The notes under the pieces are model-generated. The model did not search any database. It was not told where the DNA came from and saw only the letters and a list, made by a program, of their open reading frames with translations. The translations under genes and the position numbers were made by a program. Below, in pieces: positions 54,794 through 63,723 of a stretch of 64,000 nt of DNA. Each line of letters starts with the position of its first letter. The first letter of the stretch is position 1. Origin of the DNA: Bradyrhizobium sp. Ec3.3 (GTDB taxonomy: Bacteria > Pseudomonadota > Alphaproteobacteria > Rhizobiales > Xanthobacteraceae); NCBI RefSeq assembly GCF_000472925.1, contig NZ_AXAS01000037.1, forward strand, positions 24,728-88,727, given 5' to 3'.

Positions 54794-54832
54794 GTTCTCC
54801 TCGCTAGATCTCAAAAGCGCGCAGGAGGAGAA

Positions 54833-56470
54833 ATGAACCGGACCACGATCGGGGCCAATGGTGGAAATGGCGTGCATGCGACAGGGAAATTCGACGCCGT
54901 GGTCATCGGCGCCGGCGTCGCCGGGCTTTATCAACTCTACCGCCTCCGAGAGCTCGGGCTGCACGTCAGGGCGATCGATGCGGCCTCGGGTGTCGGCGGC
55001 ACGTGGTATTGGAACCGATATCCCGGTGCGCGCGTCGATTCCGAAGGCCACGTCTATCAGTACCTTTTCTCCGAAAGTCTTTACAAAGGATGGAGCTGGA
55101 GCGAAAAGTTTCCGAGCCAGCCGGAAATCGAGCGCTGGCTGAATTACGTAGCGGACGAACTTGATCTGCGCAAAGACATTCAGTTCGGCACGACCGTCCA
55201 GAGCGCTCATTTCAATGAGGCGGCCGAACGATGGGTGGTCGCGACCGACAAGGGTGATGTGATAGACACCCAGTTTCTCGTCACCTGTTGCGGCATGCTC
55301 TCGGCGCCCCATGTGTCCTTCCCAGGGCAGGAGACGTTCAAAGGCCAGGTGTTTCATACGGCGCGATGGCCGCGACAGGTCGATCTTGCTGGCAAGCGTG
55401 TGGGCGTGGTCGGTATCGGAGCGACGGGCATCCAAGTGATCCAGACGATTGCGCAAGAAGTTGGCCATCTCAAGGTGTTCGTCCGCACGCCGCAATACAT
55501 CATTCCTATGAACAATCCCAAATACGCCGCCGCAGACGTCGAAGCCTACAAGTCGAAGTTCAAAGCGCTTGCCGAGCGGCTGCCGCATACGTTCACGGGC
55601 TTCGAATACGATGTTGAGCACGCCTGGGCCGATCTGTCCCCGCAACAGCGCCGCAAGGTGATCGAAGACTGCTGGAACGACGGTTCTGTAAAGTTGTGGA
55701 TCTCGTCCTTCATTGAGCTTTTCTTCGATGAAGCAGTGAACGGGGAGATCTCCGAATTCGTGCGCGCAAAAATGCGCGAGCGGCTAAGGGATCCCAAGCT
55801 GTGCGACCTGCTGATCCCAGCCGAATACGGATTCGGTACCCATCGGGTACCTTTGGAGCAGAGTTTCCTCGAGGCATTCCATCGACCCAATGTGGAAATT
55901 GTTAGCGTCAAGACCAACGCAATCGAGCGCATCGCGGCCGAAGGCATCCAGACGGCCGACGGCACGATTCACCCGCTCGACGTCATCATCCTGGCGACCG
56001 GATTCGACGCAGGAACGGGCGCTTTGACCCGCATCGACATCCGCGGTCGCGATGGACGATCATTGAAGGAGGAGTGGGGCAGAGACATCCGGACCACTAT
56101 GGGCTTGCAGGTGCACGGCTATCCCAATCTCTTCACGACCGCGGTGCCGCTTGCTCCATCGGCTGCGCTTTGCAACATGACCACCTGCCTGCAGCAGCAG
56201 GTCGAGTGGATAACCGGATGCATCAGCTACCTCGGTGGCAAGAACTTGAACGTGATCGAGCCGACCAAAGAGGTGGAAGATCAATGGGTGGCGCATCATG
56301 ATGAGACTGCCAACGAGATGTTAATCGCCAAGACCAATTCCTGGTACTTGGGATCGAATGTCGAAGGGAAACCGCGCCGGGTCCTCTCCTACACGGGCGG
56401 CGTTGGCAGCTATCGACGAAAATGCGACGAAGTCGCCGCAAGCGGCTATCAGGGCTTTGCCATGCACTAG
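54833..56470 (+). CDS. Flavin monooxygenase, Baeyer-Villiger type
   Basis: A 545-residue FAD/NADPH monooxygenase of the cyclohexanone/phenylacetone monooxygenase class. The first Rossmann motif is VVIGAGVAGLYQLYRL (residue ~23). GGTWYWNRYPGARVDSE is diagnostic, and the Baeyer-Villiger fingerprint FKGQVFHTARWP (FxGxxxHxxxW) is complete. The NADPH motif is GVVGIGATGIQVIQ. It would insert oxygen next to a carbonyl, turning a ketone into an ester or lactone; the substrate is unknown. ATG 54833 follows AGGAGGAG. It is the first gene behind a sigma-54 promoter. Confidence 0.92.
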   Translation: MNRTTIGANGGNGVHATGKFDAVVIGAGVAGLYQLYRLRELGLHVRAIDAASGVGGTWYWNRYPGARVDSEGHVYQYLFSESLYKGWSWSEKFPSQPEIERWLNYVADELDLRKDIQFGTTVQSAHFNEAAERWVVATDKGDVIDTQFLVTCCGMLSAPHVSFPGQETFKGQVFHTARWPRQVDLAGKRVGVVGIGATGIQVIQTIAQEVGHLKVFVRTPQYIIPMNNPKYAAADVEAYKSKFKALAERLPHTFTGFEYDVEHAWADLSPQQRRKVIEDCWNDGSVKLWISSFIELFFDEAVNGEISEFVRAKMRERLRDPKLCDLLIPAEYGFGTHRVPLEQSFLEAFHRPNVEIVSVKTNAIERIAAEGIQTADGTIHPLDVIILATGFDAGTGALTRIDIRGRDGRSLKEEWGRDIRTTMGLQVHGYPNLFTTAVPLAPSAALCNMTTCLQQQVEWITGCISYLGGKNLNVIEPTKEVEDQWVAHHDETANEMLIAKTNSWYLGSNVEGKPRRVLSYTGGVGSYRRKCDEVAASGYQGFAMH

Positions 56471-56527
56471 CTCCATACTAAAGCCGAATCCGTCGCGAGC
56501 AGTCGCGAGATTCAAGAGTTCCCCTTG

Positions 56528-58978
56528 ATGGCTTGTTTTGATTGGGAAAACGGCGCCGTGACGGGAGTATCATCTAATCTGCGGGTCGTCGAGATTGGCA
56601 GCGCGGCCGCAACTAGCTATTGCGCGCGATTGTTCGCCGACTTCGGCGCAGATGTTCAGAAGATCGAGCCGCCGGCGGGCGATCCGCTTCGCTATTTCGC
56701 GCCGCTCACTCCAATGGGCCAAAGCGCTTGGTTCGCGTTCCTGAACTTTAATAAGTCAAGCACGATCATCGATCCCGCTGCCCCGAATGCGATCGCGCGG
56801 CTGACTGCAATGATCGAGAATTGCGACATTCTAATTGACGGCAGGGACGTTGATCCGGCGGATTGCCCGTCCATTGACGTCGCTGCGATCCGCAAACGAC
56901 GATCCAGATTGATCTACCTCCAAGCGAGCTGGTTCGGCCGCGAGGGTCCTTATGCAGGATTTGCTGCGACCGATACGACGATCCGCGCGCTTGCCGGCCT
57001 CATCAAGCTGGTTGGACCGGTGGAGGGCCCACCATTGCACGCGCCCGATTTCCAGACTGGTATCCTCGGTGGCCTGTGGGGGTTTATCGCCGCAGCTTCT
57101 TCGGCGGTTGCGCAAATTGAGGGCGAAGCAGGGCCGTCGTGGTCGGTCAGTATCTTCGAATCGAGTCTGGTTGTCAGCGAATATCTCATGTTCGAGGCGT
57201 TTGCGCGCGGCGAGGTCGTGCATCGGATTGGTATTAACCGCTTCTGGCCGGTTTTCCCGGGCGGCATTTACGAAACCAAGAAAGGCTGGCTCGGCGTGAC
57301 GACATTCACGCCGGCGCAGTGGCGCGCATTCTGCGATATGCTCGGCCTGTCCGGTTTGCGCGATAATCCGGCGCTGGTCCTTGGCGAAGAGCGTCTGAAG
57401 CACATCGAGAGGATCGAACGACAGTTCGTGCCGAGGCTCAAGGCGCGGACAGCACAGGAGTGGTTTGCGGAGGGACTGAAGCGTAGGATCCCGATGGTGC
57501 CGGTGCCCGACACGTCCGATCTGCTCCTCGATACCGAGAAAAGGGCGCGCGGCGCAATCGTGCCTGTCGTCCTTGGCCAAGAAGAGGGCAGGACCGCTGG
57601 GTCGATGCAGCGGCTGACATTGACGCCGCCGCGCCGAGGAGGCAAGGTTCCGGCGCCCGGCGAGCAGCAAAGTTTCGCGGGCAGCCGAGAGCGGCAATCC
57701 TTGGCTGCGTCGCGGACGCTTAGGAGCATCGGTGCCGGCCGGCAGCCCTTGCGTGGAATTCGCGTCATTGACTTCACGATGGGCTGGGCAGGCCCGTTGT
57801 GCACGCGCACCCTGGCTGATCTTGGTGCGGACGTCATCAAGATCGAGTCCACCCAGTACCCGGATTGGTGGCGCGGTGTTGACCGGCGGCCCGCTTACGT
57901 CGACGCTCAGATGTACGAAAGGGCGCAAGCCTTCTGCATCATGAACCGCAACAAACGCGGCATCACGCTTGACCTCACGCAGCCCCAAGGCCTTGCTCTT
58001 GCCAAGCGTCTTTTGGTGGGGGCCGATGTTGTCGTAGACAATTATTCTGTTGATGTGCTGCCGAAACTCGGGCTCGGCTACGATGTGCTCCGAACGCTCA
58101 ATCCTCGACTTGTCGTGTTGTCCATGTCAGCGTTTGGCGCTAAAAGCCTCTATCGCGATTGCCGTGCCTACGGCTCCACCCTGGAGCAGGGTTCTGGGTT
58201 GCCGAACGTAGTCGGAAACGCGGCTGGGCCACCCGTGATGAGCCACGTCGCCTTTGGGGATGCCGTTGGCGGGTTGAACGGTTGTGCTGCGGTTCTGGTC
58301 GCGCTGTTTCACGCCCGCAAAACCGGGCTGGGACAGTTCATCGACCTTGCCCAGATCGAATGCATGATGCCGTTTGTGGCGCCGTGGATCACTGTTCACT
58401 CGATCGGCGGTATGCCTCCGCCAAGGTACGGTACTCGACATCCCCAGTTCGTGCCGCATGGCTGCTTCCGCTGCGTGGGTGAGGACAGCTGGGTCATGAT
58501 AGCCGCAAGCGACGAGAACATGTGGCAAAGGCTCGCCATCCTCATTGGACGGTCAGACTGGGCGATAGACGCCTCGCTGAGATCTGCGGAAGCTCGCCGC
58601 GGCATTGAAGACGAAATAGAGAGCGCCATCGAAGCCTGGACGATTACCCGCGATGCGGATCAGGCCATGTCAGAGTTGCAGGCGGAACGAATTGCGGCCG
58701 GGGTGGCCCGACAGCCAACTGACCTGCTCAAAGACCCACATCTCAGGTCGCGCGCATTTCTACAGGATATCGAACGTGCCTTCATTGGCATGCACCCACA
58801 GCCCTCAATACCGATCCGCGACGGCTCATTGCCCTTTGCGATCCGCACAGCGGCACCAACGCTCGGAGAGCACAACAGCGAGATCCTATCGGAACTTCTC
58901 GGGCTTTCCGAGACGGAGATCGCGCAATTGGCGTTGGAAGGCATCATCGGGACGTCGATGGTCTCCGAGGGAAACTAG
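56528..58978 (+). CDS. Tandem fusion of two class III CoA-transferase (CaiB/BaiF) domains
   Basis: An 816-residue protein with two CaiB/BaiF domains. The N-domain (~15-385) begins LRVVEIGSAAATSYCARLFADFGADV and has a candidate catalytic Asp in HAPDFQTGILGG. The C-domain (~405-815) begins LRGIRVIDFTMGWAGPLCTR and has AFGDAVGGLNG. The linker is rich in R, G, S and Q. Ordinary members are ~400 residues and dimerise; here one chain supplies two domains. It moves CoA between carboxylic acids, activating an acid for breakdown. It lies 57 bases after the monooxygenase and is probably co-transcribed. Confidence 0.9.
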   Translation: MACFDWENGAVTGVSSNLRVVEIGSAAATSYCARLFADFGADVQKIEPPAGDPLRYFAPLTPMGQSAWFAFLNFNKSSTIIDPAAPNAIARLTAMIENCDILIDGRDVDPADCPSIDVAAIRKRRSRLIYLQASWFGREGPYAGFAATDTTIRALAGLIKLVGPVEGPPLHAPDFQTGILGGLWGFIAAASSAVAQIEGEAGPSWSVSIFESSLVVSEYLMFEAFARGEVVHRIGINRFWPVFPGGIYETKKGWLGVTTFTPAQWRAFCDMLGLSGLRDNPALVLGEERLKHIERIERQFVPRLKARTAQEWFAEGLKRRIPMVPVPDTSDLLLDTEKRARGAIVPVVLGQEEGRTAGSMQRLTLTPPRRGGKVPAPGEQQSFAGSRERQSLAASRTLRSIGAGRQPLRGIRVIDFTMGWAGPLCTRTLADLGADVIKIESTQYPDWWRGVDRRPAYVDAQMYERAQAFCIMNRNKRGITLDLTQPQGLALAKRLLVGADVVVDNYSVDVLPKLGLGYDVLRTLNPRLVVLSMSAFGAKSLYRDCRAYGSTLEQGSGLPNVVGNAAGPPVMSHVAFGDAVGGLNGCAAVLVALFHARKTGLGQFIDLAQIECMMPFVAPWITVHSIGGMPPPRYGTRHPQFVPHGCFRCVGEDSWVMIAASDENMWQRLAILIGRSDWAIDASLRSAEARRGIEDEIESAIEAWTITRDADQAMSELQAERIAAGVARQPTDLLKDPHLRSRAFLQDIERAFIGMHPQPSIPIRDGSLPFAIRTAAPTLGEHNSEILSELLGLSETEIAQLALEGIIGTSMVSEGN

Positions 58979-59393
58979 CAAAAGCAAACGACGTGTCGTG
59001 AACATGATAGATCGGCCGCCCATTTCGTTTCCGAAGTCTTATGAAAAGGCACAAGGCACGCATGCCTGGGGCGGATAGTCGTCGACGTTACCTCGACCGG
59101 AGACTGAATGCGATTTCTATGCAGTATCGACACCTGATCGGATAGGGGCGATCCCAACCCGTAACAAGGTTACTCCTGAATCTCTTGCTCTGAGCCTTCC
59201 GCGCCGCTTATCGCACTGCAGGAGTTGAACCAATGCATCCGATGCGTACTGCCCTAAAGAGCTTTTCGCGCCAATTTCGTGTTCGCAGGATTTGAAGCAG
59301 GCGACGACATCTCCTCCTGACCGCAGGCACGCCTGCGCGATTACCGGCGATAGATCCCAGCTATGTCCTTCGGCGATCTAATGGTCTGGCAAT
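58979..59393. other. Intergenic, no recognised gene
   Basis: There is a short inverted repeat GTAAC-N3-GTTAC near 59161. Nothing else was recognised before the sigma-54 element. Confidence 0.35.
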
Positions 59394-59409
59394 TGGCCCA
59401 GCTCTTGCT
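59394..59409 (+). promoter_or_regulatory. Sigma-54 (-24/-12)-like promoter before the beta-propeller gene
   Basis: TGGCCCAGCTCTTGCT has exact GG-N10-GC spacing and a perfect TTGCT. It lies 195 bases upstream of the ATG at 59604. No perfect TGT-N10-ACA was found in the usual window upstream. Confidence 0.6.
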
Positions 59410-59603
59410 CCACGTCCTACCGCCACCGTGAAGCTTCACCGTCGGAATTATCCGCCGTAGAGCATTCCGATGCGAGATGCTTTCAATGTGTCAAACGACT
59501 GGTAAATCGAAAGCGTGACCTCACTCATCAGTGACGGCTGGATTCACATCGCTATGCGGCTTCGGACGCTATCTCGCCTCAAGCACATGGGAGGGAGAAT
59601 GGC

Positions 59604-60527
59604 ATGACCGACGCTAATGCGACCGACACGGAACTCTCGCCCGACCGGGACTTCTCAGTCCGTCGACGACTATTCTTTCTCGAAGTGAGCACCAACCGTA
59701 TTCAAGCGATGAATCCGGATGGTTCCGGCAGAAAGGTTATTGTCGCCGATTGTCAGCTTCCTGACGGAATCGCCATCGATGTCGGCAATAGTCACATCTA
59801 TTGGACCAACATGGGGTCCGGTGTCGCCGTCAACGATGGTTCGATCGAGCGCGTAAATATCGATGGAAGCGCTCGCAAAGTCATCGTTCCGCCCGGCGTC
59901 ACGTTCACACCGAAGCAGATCCAGATCGATCAGAGAGGCGGCAAGCTCTACTGGTGTGACCGCGAAGGGATGCAGGTGATGCGGTGCAATCTCGACGGCT
60001 CTGAGATAGAGACGCTGATCGAGGCAGGCCGCGGTGACATGGACCGGCGCGACCCGACCAGGTGGTGCATCGGTGTCACGATCGACACCGAGCGCCGCAA
60101 AATCTACTGGTCGCAAAAAGGTCCTGACAATGCCGGCCGGGGCCGAATCTTCCGCGCCGACATTGACATCCCCAGGGGTGAACACCCGGCAAACCGCTCC
60201 GACATCGAGGTGCTGTTCAATGGCTTGCCGGAACCGATTCACCTTGAATTCGATCTGGCGAACCGCGTGCTCTATTGGACCGACCGCGGTGATCCTCCGC
60301 GTGGCAACACAGTCAATCGCGCGCGTGTCGACATAGGGACGGAGCCTGAGATCCTGATCACGCACCTGATGGAGGGTATCGGCATCGCGCTCGACGTTGC
60401 CGGCAACCAGATGTTCATCACAGACCTCGCCGGTTCGATCTATTCCGCCGATCTCGATGGAAAGAACAAACGCAATCTCCTTTGGTCTCAGGGAAATTTC
60501 ACCGGCATCGGGTATGCCGAAATATAA
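59604..60527 (+). CDS. YWTD-type beta-propeller protein
   Basis: A 307-residue protein built of repeats with the LDL-receptor class B pattern: IYWTNMGS, LYWCDREG, IYWSQKG and LYWTDRGD alternate with segments such as IERVNIDGSARKVIV and VMRCNLDGSEIETLI. This predicts a six-bladed propeller. It has no signal peptide, so it is probably cytoplasmic. Such proteins occur beside CoA-dependent catabolic genes, and some relatives of this fold are lactonases; a lactone-opening role after the Baeyer-Villiger step is possible but unproven. GGAGGGAGA precedes the ATG. Confidence 0.85.
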   Translation: MTDANATDTELSPDRDFSVRRRLFFLEVSTNRIQAMNPDGSGRKVIVADCQLPDGIAIDVGNSHIYWTNMGSGVAVNDGSIERVNIDGSARKVIVPPGVTFTPKQIQIDQRGGKLYWCDREGMQVMRCNLDGSEIETLIEAGRGDMDRRDPTRWCIGVTIDTERRKIYWSQKGPDNAGRGRIFRADIDIPRGEHPANRSDIEVLFNGLPEPIHLEFDLANRVLYWTDRGDPPRGNTVNRARVDIGTEPEILITHLMEGIGIALDVAGNQMFITDLAGSIYSADLDGKNKRNLLWSQGNFTGIGYAEI

Positions 60528-60543
60528 CCATCGAGGAATTGAA

Positions 60544-60906
60544 ATGACCGGAAACAAGCCGGTTTCGACAAAGCGCCGTCGTCGGCACCAACCTGTTGGC
60601 ACGAGCTGGACGGCGCTGTTTGCCACAAGAGCACAGATCGTCGCAAACGCCATAGCACTGAAGGCAGAAGGCACGCTGAGGCAGTTCGCGGCGTCCGACG
60701 CTCAAGCGGTTGGGCTTCGCGTCCGAAGCGCCGCTCTCGACCCGCAAAGTTCGCGACCTCACTCGCATAAGGTGCCGACGGCACCGTTCTCGTCCGGAAC
60801 AACGAGCCCGAACGGCTCAAACGACCGGAATGAACGCCGGGTGTTGGAGGCTTCGACTTGCCGCAGAGGTCACTTGCCTGGACGTCCAGCGTCAAAGCGT
60901 TCTTGA
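60544..60906 (+). CDS. Hypothetical protein, 120 residues, possibly a fragment
   Basis: It starts 16 bases after the propeller stop with GAGGA before the ATG. The first ~50 residues (TGNKPVSTKRRRRHQPV, SWTALFATRAQIVANAIAL) are basic and protein-like, while the rest is low-complexity S/P/R-rich and may be out-of-frame decay. No family was recognised. Confidence 0.35.
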   Translation: MTGNKPVSTKRRRRHQPVGTSWTALFATRAQIVANAIALKAEGTLRQFAASDAQAVGLRVRSAALDPQSSRPHSHKVPTAPFSSGTTSPNGSNDRNERRVLEASTCRRGHLPGRPASKRS

Positions 60907-60964
60907 GCGAAGTGGTCAGATCCGCCCATAAGTGACTTCAGCAGTCGATGTCAGGAGACGAAGT

Positions 60965-61858
60965 ATGAACTTTGAGCGCAAGGTTATTGTCACGATTGCG
61001 CCAACGGGCGGCGTGGTGAAAAAATCTCAAAACCCGCACCTTCCGACCCAGCCCAGCGAGATCGCCGAGGATGTGTATAGGTGCTACGATGCGGGCGCTT
61101 CTATTGTGGCATTGCATGCGCGCAGGCAGGACGATGGCGCGACCTGTAGTTCGGAGATCTACCAGGACATCAACTCCCGGATCCTGACAAAGTGCGGCAT
61201 CATCATCAATAACAGCACGGGCGGGGGCATCGATGGAGATATGGTGCGATCCATAGGGTCCGGGCTCGATGAGGTTATATTCGAACAGCGTCTAAAAGGC
61301 CTCGAAGCCGGCGCTGACATGGCGACATTTGGCGCTCATACCGTTCTGGCCAGCTTTGGTGGCCGTGAGATTGTCGTTAACACCTCGCCCACCCGCTGCA
61401 ACATCATGGCAAAACGATTCCAAAAGACGGGCATCAAGCCTGAATGGGAATGTTTCTCACTTTCTCATCTTCTCCAAGATCCGATACGCCTTATCAATAA
61501 AGGGTTCGACAAGCCGCCCTATTGGATCAACTTCGTTCTTGGCGCCGATCGCGGAATCCAGGGGGGATTGCCGTACACTCCGCAGATTCTCGACATGCTC
61601 ATCGGGAATCTTCCAAAAGGAGCGATGTTTTGCGTTAGCGGAGTCGGTCGAGCTCAGTTGCCGGCAACAACTCATGCGGTGCTCGCCGGCGGCCACGTTC
61701 GCGTCGGACTCGAAGACAATCTGTACCTCGAGCCGGGTATACTTGCCACTAACGTGCGGCTCGTCGAAAGAACGGTAAGAATTATCCGAGAACTCGGGTA
61801 CGAGCCAGCCACCGCAGTGGAAGCGCGCACGATGCTCGGGCTTGCGCCACGCAAATAG
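60965..61858 (+). CDS. BKACE-family beta-keto acid cleavage enzyme (DUF849)
   Basis: A 297-residue TIM-barrel protein of the BKACE family, which cleaves beta-keto acids with acetyl-CoA to give acetoacetate and a new CoA ester. VIVTIAPTGGVV, PHLPTQPSEIAEDVYRCYDAGA, INNSTGGGIDG and HVRVGLEDNLYLEPG are family motifs, including the zinc-ligand Glu in GLEDN. The usual HxH zinc pair reads ALH (VALHAR), so the first zinc histidine is missing. ATG 60965 follows AGGAG. Placed with a CoA-transferase and an importer, it fits a catabolic pathway. Confidence 0.88.
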   Translation: MNFERKVIVTIAPTGGVVKKSQNPHLPTQPSEIAEDVYRCYDAGASIVALHARRQDDGATCSSEIYQDINSRILTKCGIIINNSTGGGIDGDMVRSIGSGLDEVIFEQRLKGLEAGADMATFGAHTVLASFGGREIVVNTSPTRCNIMAKRFQKTGIKPEWECFSLSHLLQDPIRLINKGFDKPPYWINFVLGADRGIQGGLPYTPQILDMLIGNLPKGAMFCVSGVGRAQLPATTHAVLAGGHVRVGLEDNLYLEPGILATNVRLVERTVRIIRELGYEPATAVEARTMLGLAPRK

Positions 61859-62081
61859 TCCGGTATCGACAGTTCCCAATCGGAAGATGACTCGTTGATC
61901 CGATGACCGGCTCTCGACAGGTCCTGAGCATGAGCGCCAATCGTGCAAAGTGTTGTTGATCTTTGAAAATGAGCGATCGGCCACCTGTGGCAAAGATCCT
62001 CGAGTTTCAGCCTGGTATCGCCGCGCAGCTTCGGTCCTCGAAAAAGGCGTGACGTCGGCGTCATTTGTAGGAGCAGAACGA

Positions 62082-63404
62082 GTGGTAGTATCCGTTGCTG
62101 CCCAATGTCATAGCAACCATGAGGCGAGCTCTAACCTGGTCGCGAGCGCTGTTGCCAAAAACACGCGGCGGTTGGTGCCACTTTTGGGTCTTGCCTATCT
62201 CTTCAACAACCTTGACCGGACCAGCGTCGGCATCGCTGCGCTGCAGATGAACGAAGCCATCGGCTTGAGCGCCTCACAATTCGGCTGGGGGGCGGGGATC
62301 CTCTTCTTTGGTTACTGCGTGCTGGAAGTCCCCAGCAACATGATGATGTATCGTTTCGGCGCGCGCCGCTGGCTCGCCCGCATTATGATGACCTGGGGCC
62401 TTGCAGCCGCGGCGACGGCGTTCGCCGTTGGACCTTACAGTTTCTACGTGATCCGCTTCCTTCTGGGCGTGTTTGAAGCAGGCTTCTTCCCCGGCGTCAT
62501 TTGGTACATCTCAATTTGGTTTCCGGCGCGAACCCGAACGGGCGTTCTTGCCTGGTTCATGGCTGCAACACCGCTGTCAGCGTTGATCGGCAATCCAGTC
62601 TCGGCTTTGCTATTAGAAATGGACGGAGTGTGGAGACTGGCCGGCTGGCAGTGGATGTTTTTGATCGAAGGCCTTCCGGCCTGCCTGCTCGGGGTTCTAT
62701 GCCTCGTCCTGCTTGCCGACACGCCGGACAGGGCCTCGTGGCTGACGCCCACCGAGCGTGATGCGTTGCTGAACGAGCTCGCAACGGAGAAGGACAAGAA
62801 GGTCAAGAAGGATCTCTGGGCCGCGATGAAGGACGTCCGCGTGCTCATGTTGACGGGCATCACTTTCGCATTCACGATCGGTTCTTATGGGATCGGCGTC
62901 TGGCTCCCCCTGATGCTAAAGAGCCACAACTTGAACAACACGCAGGTCGGTTGGCTCTCGGCCGTGCCCTATCTCTTTGTCACGATAGGCATGTTGTTCT
63001 GGGCGCGCCTTGTCGATCGTAAGGGGTACAGGATCTACAACCTGATCGCCGCATTGATGCTTGGCGCGACCGGACTTGTCGTTTCGGTGATGCTCACCTC
63101 GCTCGTGTCGGCGCTCACATGCATGACGCTTGCTCTGATCGGCACGATCTCCGCGCGGACGATCCTCTACACGATGCCGCAGAGTTTCCTTACCGGCGCT
63201 GCTGCTGCTGGAGGCATCGCATTCATCAATTCCATTGGTGCCTTTGGCGCCTTCGTCGGCCCGTACATGGTTGGCGTTCTTAGGGATGCGACGGGATCCT
63301 TTGATATCGGTATGATCGCAATGGCATTCATCCTGGTTGTTGCAACCGGCATCGCCAGCAGCCTTAGGCCGGTGGTTACCTATGGTGATGACGTTTCTTT
63401 CTGA
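62082..63404 (+). CDS. MFS transporter, anion:cation symporter type
   Basis: A 440-residue transporter with 12 hydrophobic helices. LAYLFNNLDRTSVGIAAL and the loop FGYCVLEVPSNMMMYRFGARRWLARIM are typical of the ACS/phthalate-tartrate importers, which take up small organic acids. The start is GTG 62082 with AGGAG eight bases upstream; the upstream in-frame codons to 61950 lack a ribosome site, and no ATG is in frame between. It lies 223 bases after the BKACE gene and probably imports the pathway's substrate. Confidence 0.88.
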   Translation: MVVSVAAQCHSNHEASSNLVASAVAKNTRRLVPLLGLAYLFNNLDRTSVGIAALQMNEAIGLSASQFGWGAGILFFGYCVLEVPSNMMMYRFGARRWLARIMMTWGLAAAATAFAVGPYSFYVIRFLLGVFEAGFFPGVIWYISIWFPARTRTGVLAWFMAATPLSALIGNPVSALLLEMDGVWRLAGWQWMFLIEGLPACLLGVLCLVLLADTPDRASWLTPTERDALLNELATEKDKKVKKDLWAAMKDVRVLMLTGITFAFTIGSYGIGVWLPLMLKSHNLNNTQVGWLSAVPYLFVTIGMLFWARLVDRKGYRIYNLIAALMLGATGLVVSVMLTSLVSALTCMTLALIGTISARTILYTMPQSFLTGAAAAGGIAFINSIGAFGAFVGPYMVGVLRDATGSFDIGMIAMAFILVVATGIASSLRPVVTYGDDVSF

Positions 63405-63723
63405 GCGGACCACCTGAGGAGAGGCCCCTCCAACCAATCGTGAAGCCGCAGCCGTAGCGTCTGCTGAACGACTGATTGGAAATCGCTGCTGCTTCTCACG
63501 TCGTCTGAAACGGTCCTCACCGGACTCCTGGCAGATGCAATTGGCCGCGCCACGCGCATCTCGCTGCCAAGCGACCCAGCGAGGCTGCAACGGGCGCGAC
63601 CGGCTCGCTCGGCGGAACTGCAATTTGTCGGAGTTCCTCCATTGAAGCGAGTGCATTTGATCCAGAAACGGATCGGCGCTCCGCCAAATGAACGTAACTC
63701 TAACTACCGAGCTCGCGCTTGCA
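63405..63723. other. Intergenic between convergent genes, nothing recognised
   Basis: A 320-base stretch with no gene; no strong terminator hairpin was noticed. Confidence 0.35.
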
